Assembly (NCBI GenBank): GCA_900696495.1
Contig: CAADGI010000022.1
Coordinates: forward strand, 1-64,000
Source: an uncultured Alphaproteobacteria bacterium
GTDB lineage: Bacteria; Pseudomonadota; Alphaproteobacteria; Micavibrionales; Micavibrionaceae
Direction: 5' to 3'
Length of the DNA: 64,000 nt
Part shown: piece after piece, positions 57,033-64,000 of the stretch
How the letters are laid out: every line of letters begins with the position of its first letter
Numbering within the stretch: position 1 is the stretch's first letter
Notes under the pieces: generated by a model
What the model was told of the DNA's origin: nothing
Database searches by the model: none
What the model saw: the letters and a program-made list of their open reading frames with translations, nothing else
Made by a program: the position numbers and the translations under genes

Positions 57033-57243
57033 AATAGCCTGATTTGACAGGAAAATACATGGGTGAATGCGGAAGAATTTCTATGCGCGTATTTTCCAAA
57101 AGTGGTTGTACGGCCTAAAAACGGGTGCTAATGTACCAAGGATTATTTAGGGATCGCCTAAGTCGCAGTTAATGCTGAGTTTTTTCTCAGGCTTTCACAT
57201 TTTCAAAACCGGTTTTTTTACAGGCCATACGGGACCAGGAATC

Positions 57244-59370
57244 ATGAAAAACACCACGCTGACGCTACTCGCAACCACAATTTTGTCCGCCGCCGCGATG
57301 CAGGCAAACGCCGCGCCGTTGAAAGAACCGGAAGCGCAATTCTATCCCGCGAAGTCGTGGATCGTCGGCAACGGCGCCACGCCCGCCGACTGCGTCGTGC
57401 AGAGCGAGTTCAACAACGGCTTCGTGCTCCGCTTCGAGGGAACGAAGGACTGGGTTCAGTCTTTCAGCATCAATTTCCGCCAGAATATCTTCATGGCCGG
57501 CAACACCTACAACGTCACGCTGAGCGTTCCGGGCAAGGGCAGCAAGCAATTCTCCGCCGGCGCCACCGACATGACCACGCTGTCGCTGCGCGCCGACAAG
57601 GACATATATCAATTCGCCCGCGACAATTCCGTGCTTGATGTGGTTATCGACGATAACAGCTTCCGCTTTTTCCTCGTGAATTTCGCCGCGGCCGCGAGCA
57701 AGTTTGAAACCTGCATGGCGGGCGGCGATATGGGCGGCGGAACGGCCGCTCCTGCCGTTGCCGCGGAACCGCAACCCGTTTCCGCACCGGAACCCCTGGA
57801 ACTCGCGCCTGCCCAGCCGCAGCATGTCTCTGCGCCGGAGCCGCTGAAATCCGCGCCCGTCCGCGAGGTCAGCAATTCCATTCCGCAAGGCGCCACGGCG
57901 CCGCCCCCGCCCAATGCAAGGAATGTCGATGCCATCGCAAGCCTGAATGAATCCATCGCACTGGAAGAGCGCGAGACGTCGGGCAAAAATGTTCCGGTCA
58001 CAGAAATTCTGCCGGAAGATCCAAAGCCGACCATGCAGAAAATTCCCTACACCGAAACCGTCAAGCTCGGCGATGAAGTCATTTCGAAGGACGGCCAGAA
58101 TGTTTCGCCGCCGCCTGCCGCTTCGCCTGCCCCGTACCGCAAGCGCATGTCCGAGCAACTGGCCCAGGAAATGGCGACCAACCCATCGACCGCCTCAATT
58201 CTCGAGGGGGAAAATTCGCGGCCTGTAGCGTCCGCGCCTGTTGAAACCGCGAAAGCCGAACCGCTCGCACCGATCCAGAGCGAAGAGCCCATGGCCGTGC
58301 CGCCGACAATCGAGGAAACGGTTACACCGCCGCCCGCAGCGCAGGAAGAGCCTGAAGAAGCGCCGCCCCAGATTATCGCATGGTCATCGCCGCCGCCATC
58401 GCCCCCTGCCTCGGCGGCTCCGAAGGCTGCTCCGGCGCCTATTGCCGAAGCGCCAGCGCCGCAACCTGCACCGGCCGCCGCGCCAGTCAAAATTACCTCG
58501 CGTATTACGCCGGAACAGGCACGCGCCATGGCCGCTGCGCAGCAAGCCGGGCAGCCCGTTGGCCTCGTTCAGCAAATTCAGCCGGCGCAGGCGCAGCCCG
58601 CCCCGGCCAAACTGCAGCCTATAAAGCAGGCCGAACTTGCGCCGCTGCCGTCCCTGCAGCCCGCAGCATCGCCTGACGATCCGTCTGACGAGCCTTTCGC
58701 GCAACGCGGCGAGATCATTAAAACCGACCAGCTGGGCAGCGCGGACAGAACCGCGGCGCCCGCCCCCATCATCCCGCCGCCGCCCGGTCTCGACGAACCT
58801 GTGCTTGACGAGCCTGCGCCCGCTTCAAACGTCAAGCGCATGCAAACTCCGAAAGTGACGGTGCACAAGCAGACCTATCAAGCCGAGGCCGATTTCACGG
58901 AGAGCGAGGATCTGCCTCCTGTTCTGCAAAGCGGCCAGCCCACGATGCGCCGCAAGGCCGATCCGGAAATGCTGATGAAAATTTCCCAGCTTGAGAAAAA
59001 AATCAATGAGCTGGAGAAAGAAAACAACGCGCTGCAGAACAATATGAGCAGCAACAAACAGGAAGCGGTGTCCATCGAAACCGACAACTGGAATCTCGAG
59101 CGCGCGACCGCCCGCTATAACGAGGCCGAACGCCAGATCAAGCGTCTGGGCGAGCAGCTCCAGCGCGAGCGCGCCCTCCGCGCCTCCGAGAAGAAAGACC
59201 TGGAAGCCCAGCTTTTCGATCCGCAGATTACCGAGCAGCAGCAACTGGCGCGCCTTGCCGAGCTGGAGCAGAAGCTGGATGAGGCGGAGAGCAGGCTGGA
59301 GCAGCAGCGCATCCGCTATGAAGAGCGCCTCCGCAATACGCAAGCGCCCGCGGCCCGTCCGGCTCAGTAA
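57244..59370 (+). CDS. Large secreted Pro/Ala-rich protein with C-terminal coiled coil
   Basis: A 708-residue exported protein. Signal peptide 1-22 (TLTLLATTILSAAAMQANA). Residues 25-165 form a compact beta-rich domain with two cysteines (AQFYPAKSWIVGNGATPADC, FVLRFEGTKDWVQSFSINF, FRFFLVNFAAAASKFETCM). Residues 170-560 are very rich in Pro, Ala, Glu and Gln. The last 120 residues are a charged coiled coil (ISQLEKKINELEKENNALQ, RLGEQLQRERALRASEKK). No transmembrane segment. ATG 57244 after AGGA; an earlier in-frame ATG is unlikely. Its architecture suggests a periplasm-spanning or scaffold protein; function unknown. Confidence 0.75.
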   Translation: MKNTTLTLLATTILSAAAMQANAAPLKEPEAQFYPAKSWIVGNGATPADCVVQSEFNNGFVLRFEGTKDWVQSFSINFRQNIFMAGNTYNVTLSVPGKGSKQFSAGATDMTTLSLRADKDIYQFARDNSVLDVVIDDNSFRFFLVNFAAAASKFETCMAGGDMGGGTAAPAVAAEPQPVSAPEPLELAPAQPQHVSAPEPLKSAPVREVSNSIPQGATAPPPPNARNVDAIASLNESIALEERETSGKNVPVTEILPEDPKPTMQKIPYTETVKLGDEVISKDGQNVSPPPAASPAPYRKRMSEQLAQEMATNPSTASILEGENSRPVASAPVETAKAEPLAPIQSEEPMAVPPTIEETVTPPPAAQEEPEEAPPQIIAWSSPPPSPPASAAPKAAPAPIAEAPAPQPAPAAAPVKITSRITPEQARAMAAAQQAGQPVGLVQQIQPAQAQPAPAKLQPIKQAELAPLPSLQPAASPDDPSDEPFAQRGEIIKTDQLGSADRTAAPAPIIPPPPGLDEPVLDEPAPASNVKRMQTPKVTVHKQTYQAEADFTESEDLPPVLQSGQPTMRRKADPEMLMKISQLEKKINELEKENNALQNNMSSNKQEAVSIETDNWNLERATARYNEAERQIKRLGEQLQRERALRASEKKDLEAQLFDPQITEQQQLARLAELEQKLDEAESRLEQQRIRYEERLRNTQAPAARPAQ

Positions 59371-59388
59371 GAGAAAACGGAACCAACA

Positions 59389-59417
59389 AAAAACCCCGCC
59401 TCAGAGCGGGGTTTTTC
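59389..59417. terminator. Bidirectional rho-independent terminator
   Basis: aaaaaccccgc / gcggggttttt stem with a six-base loop. It lies between the convergent coiled-coil and acyl-CoA dehydrogenase genes and serves both. Confidence 0.9.
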
Positions 59418-59434
59418 CTTGAGATTTGTTTTCT

Positions 59435-61225
<1,791 letters not shown>

Positions 61226-61303
61226 GGGTGGAATCCTTTTATTGGGCGTACTTCCCCTTAAATATAGCTCAAAATCGTTAATTTTTCAGGGATAAAAGGG
61301 GAT

Positions 61304-61633
61304 TTAATGGCGGGTTTCGTTCTCGCCCATAAGAAAGCGGATTTCATCGGCGACGCGGTCGGAATTGGTCTGGGCGATCTGTTTCCTGGCCTGTTCGGTC
61401 AGCGACATCTGTTTCTGGACCAGCGCCGCGGCGATTTTCTGGATGGTTTCCTCGCCAACACGCTCGCGTGCCGCGCGGGCATTAGCCAGCGCCTGGGCGC
61501 GAATGTCTTCACTCCCCGAACGCTGGCCTTTATTCGTAGTCCCCACACTCCCGCAACTCGCCTGAAGACTTCCTTTCGGGGCCTTCGACCGTTTGTCCGT
61601 TTTTTTCTTGTTTGGTTTTTTTGTCCAAAACAT
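61304..61633 (-). CDS. Hypothetical basic/helical protein
   Basis: A 109-residue protein with a Lys-rich N-terminus (MFWTKKPNKKKTDKRSKAPK) and a helical C-terminal half (AQALANARAARERVGEETIQKIAAALVQKQMSLTEQARKQIAQTNSDRVADEIRFLM). No signal, membrane segment or cysteine pair. The helical region, with its EETIQKI-QKQ pattern, resembles a conserved alphaproteobacterial small protein, but I cannot name a family. The start has no clear ribosome site. Confidence 0.55.
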   Translation of the reverse strand: MFWTKKPNKKKTDKRSKAPKGSLQASCGSVGTTNKGQRSGSEDIRAQALANARAARERVGEETIQKIAAALVQKQMSLTEQARKQIAQTNSDRVADEIRFLMGENETRH

Positions 61634-61696
61634 GGGGCCATCATGGCCGCAAAAGATTAAGGAGCCATGAATAAAAGGATTAAATTCCGGTAAAGA

Positions 61697-64000
61697 TCAG
61701 CCTACGCAGTGATTGAAATCATTGAAAATCATACCGAGCAATTCATTACGGTTGAAACATTCCTCAATAGGCTTCATCACTTGTTCGACCAATTCCCGGT
61801 AATCGGGCGGCGCCTGATAATCGGAAGGTTTGGCAGGCAGATCATTACCGAAACCGTTTTCTGATTTTTGAAAAAGCTGATTCAATATGCCAAGGTATTT
61901 GCGCTCGAATTTTGTAAATCCTTCTACAATACTTTCATTCGACACGTTATGCCGTCCAGCAATTTCTGGAATAACAGGCGAGGCGGCGTGAGTAAATAAT
62001 TTGACAATGGACATCAGGCGCACACCATGCGCAATTGCCATGTTTGTCTTCTGCTTCCGGGTAACCTTGATTGTGGGAGCCTGGAAATCCTCGTGATTTT
62101 CCAGACCGGTTTTTTTAAAGGTTTTGCTGATAAAATCGTAATCCATACGGATTTTGCTGACAATATCCGTTGCATCTTTATAGATTCCAAATTTTATCAG
62201 GTCGTTGGCCATAGTGATGCAGCTCTCTTTTTCAGATCCGTCCATAAACTCGGCACGGTGGGCCCAGAGGGCTGGATTATATAGTTCGATATATGAGGAG
62301 AGAATGCCCGGATCCGACAAATGCAATGCGCGCATGACCATCGCCAAACGCCGGCGGAAAGATTCAGATTCCTCTCCCAATTTCTGAAAATCCGCGGGAT
62401 TGCTTTTTATAGCGGCGGCGACCCCGCCAAGCACGGTCATTAGATAGCAAATCTGGATCAAGCCAGCGTTATACCGGATGGCCCGAAGCTTTTTGAAAGC
62501 ATTCTGAACCTCGTCGTTGGTTGGCCTGCTGCCTGAAATCTGCGAAAGGTTCTGCATAAACCGCAAAATCGTCTTAAGCGGAGTTTCTTCATCCGGGGAG
62601 TCGCCTGAATATTCTTCATGCGCGTTGCGCGCAACCGAGAACATGTGCAGGAAATCATGATCGGAGTTATAATAAATATCATTGGATTGGCTGTGATCAG
62701 CAAGGAAATAAGCCGCGGTCTGAACCATCTCCGCCACGCAGCCTTCCACAGTCGTAAACATCGTCTGGCCGCGCCCGCCCTGATAGCTGCACTCTGTTAT
62801 AATCTCTACACCTCTCTCGCGCGCATGTTTCAAATTTTCCGGTGAGACATAATAAGCCATCCTGTCAGTTACGCCGCCTGGATGGTTGCCGCGAGCCATA
62901 TTATTGCCGCCGATATGGAAAAATTTTAACTTTACGCCTTTTGCTGCCAGCCCGCTTGAAACATGCAAATCGATAAATTCGCGTACTGTGCGATCATGAA
63001 ACGCGCCTGCCGCGAACTGTCCTGCACCTACAGCATAATCCGAATACCCAAGAGAGAGAGAGACCACACCTCTTTTCTGGACATATTCCCTGAATTCGGA
63101 ACTGCTGTAGAGATCGGTCATGATCTCTTTAGCCCTGAAGCTGCCTTCCTTATCTTCAAAGAGCGGACAGACATCTATATTGTCGAGCAAACCCAATTCT
63201 TTCAGGAACAGAAGAACGGTTTTTATCGTGGAGGCATTGTGTGTTTCCGCGACTATAAGGCGGGCAGTTCCATGAGTCTCGATTTCATCTTTCATTTGCT
63301 GCGCCAGAGCGGTCATCGTAAACAGCAGGACGTTTGAATCTGCGACGTCCAGAAGATTGGCGTGTTTTTCAATGACTTCGCGCAGGCGTTTTTCAAGCGG
63401 GGCGGAATGGCTGCTATCCGTTGTACCTCTGTCTTCGATAGTTACTCCCTGGGTTGCCTGCAACGCGGGAATAGCCGATTTCGCACCTATCCGGAAATGA
63501 GGCTCTGCCGCGCTAAGACCGAATGATTTTAAAAGGCCTCTCAGTATGATTGCCTGTTCAGTGGCATCACTATTGATATTTTTATCGATAATTTTTTGCA
63601 TCGTATCAACAAGCGGCAACGTATCGATAACCAGATTTTGTTTATCCTGGACGAGTTTCGTTGCCCATTTGTGAAGGTTTTTACGATTCTTTTTTTCGTC
63701 CTTGCCGTAATCGGCATAAAATTTACGATGCTTATCAATTATCGTGCGACTACGCTTAAAATCCGAAATCATTTTCCTGATAACGGATTTGTCTTCGCCT
63801 TCAAGTGTGCCCGCCAGTTTCTGCAGTTGCGGGATATACCTATCCAGCATTATTTGCTGAAGGCGCAGCCTGTTTTCCAACGCGTGGAACCATTTGATAT
63901 CCTTGCGGCCATCCCAGTCGAAAGACCCCCATGTACCAAAGCGGCCGAGGCAATAATTTATTTTTGTCCATTCATCGGGATGCGTTTTTTGCACCACTCG
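61697..64000 (-). CDS. Divergent phosphoenolpyruvate-carboxylase homologue, N-terminus outside the window
   Basis: About 768 residues are visible; the frame stays open to the right edge. Blocks align with PEPC in order: THPDEW (the catalytic-His HPTE region), IVAETHNASTIKTVLLFLKELGL, CPLFEDKEGSFRAKEIMTDL, SLSLGYSDYAVGAGQFAAGAF, FFHIGGNNMARGNHPGG and QISGSRPTNDEV. Key residues differ: the Lys of the GYSDSxKDxG block is Val, and the glycine-rich GRGGxxGRGG loop has lost its first Arg. The C-terminus lacks the usual NTG ending. Fold is likely kept; carboxylation is doubtful. Confidence 0.75.
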   Translation of the reverse strand, partial: RVVQKTHPDEWTKINYCLGRFGTWGSFDWDGRKDIKWFHALENRLRLQQIMLDRYIPQLQKLAGTLEGEDKSVIRKMISDFKRSRTIIDKHRKFYADYGKDEKKNRKNLHKWATKLVQDKQNLVIDTLPLVDTMQKIIDKNINSDATEQAIILRGLLKSFGLSAAEPHFRIGAKSAIPALQATQGVTIEDRGTTDSSHSAPLEKRLREVIEKHANLLDVADSNVLLFTMTALAQQMKDEIETHGTARLIVAETHNASTIKTVLLFLKELGLLDNIDVCPLFEDKEGSFRAKEIMTDLYSSSEFREYVQKRGVVSLSLGYSDYAVGAGQFAAGAFHDRTVREFIDLHVSSGLAAKGVKLKFFHIGGNNMARGNHPGGVTDRMAYYVSPENLKHARERGVEIITECSYQGGRGQTMFTTVEGCVAEMVQTAAYFLADHSQSNDIYYNSDHDFLHMFSVARNAHEEYSGDSPDEETPLKTILRFMQNLSQISGSRPTNDEVQNAFKKLRAIRYNAGLIQICYLMTVLGGVAAAIKSNPADFQKLGEESESFRRRLAMVMRALHLSDPGILSSYIELYNPALWAHRAEFMDGSEKESCITMANDLIKFGIYKDATDIVSKIRMDYDFISKTFKKTGLENHEDFQAPTIKVTRKQKTNMAIAHGVRLMSIVKLFTHAASPVIPEIAGRHNVSNESIVEGFTKFERKYLGILNQLFQKSENGFGNDLPAKPSDYQAPPDYRELVEQVMKPIEECFNRNELLGMIFNDFNHCVG

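Overview
The window looks like a piece of an alphaproteobacterial chromosome. The evidence is gene content and order: NDUFA12 - mlaD - DUF2155 - aat - accC/accB - aroQ - DsbA - M48 peptidase, guaB/rsmB/guaA on one strand next to rlmE, clpS/clpA, and SCO1. The core is moderately GC-rich; several inserted genes are visibly AT-richer. Large numbers of signal-peptide and lipoprotein genes of unknown function and unusual pilin-like proteins suggest a poorly sampled lineage; I cannot name a genus from sequence alone. No rRNA, tRNA or CRISPR array was seen.

Layout. 1-0.9 kb: AT-rich tyrosine recombinase, cut by the window edge, lying directly behind the 3' end of guaA (probable end of an integrated island). 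0.9-11.7 kb: GMP synthesis (guaA, guaB), methionine synthesis (metF, metE) with an orphan PfkB kinase, rRNA methyltransferases (rsmB, rlmE). 11.8-21.6 kb: M48 peptidase, two thiol oxidoreductases, aroQ, accB, a four-helix-bundle gene wedged before accC, aat, DUF2155, mlaD, two orphan genes, NDUFA12, RidA. 21.6-29.3 kb: a pilin-like gene divergent from a receiver/deaminase-like fusion, clpA and clpS, a phasin, a SPOR-containing D,D-carboxypeptidase coupled to a second pilin-like gene. 29.3-34.7 kb: lipoproteins, hldE, a transglutaminase-like cysteine protease, pyk.

35.3-44.6 kb: nrdA and nrdB, each behind paired NrdR-like boxes but separated by about 6 kb holding a small XRE regulator with palindromic operators, repeats, a VOC protein, an RlmD-type methyltransferase, TerC and an AT-rich AAA ATPase. 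44.6-50.9 kb: ilvA, phoH-like, an MFS transporter and small secreted peptides. 50.9-55.5 kb: a same-strand run of thiC (with a TPP riboswitch) and five downstream envelope/signalling genes, including two paralogous six-cysteine proteins and a pseudo-receiver HD-GYP protein. 55.5-64 kb: SCO1, SCP2, a proline-rich secreted coiled-coil protein, acyl-CoA dehydrogenase and a divergent PEP-carboxylase homologue cut by the right edge.

Functional links: aat, clpS and clpA make the bacterial N-degron branch; metF supplies methyl-THF for metE; accB/accC supply half of acetyl-CoA carboxylase; nrdA/nrdB appear co-regulated despite separation. The most novel items are the receiver fused to a zinc-ligand-less deaminase, the PEPC homologue lacking catalytic-loop residues, the pilin-like paralogues, and the six-cysteine protein pair in the thiC run. 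Two palindromic repeat families (A and B) and a 24-bp motif are dispersed between genes.
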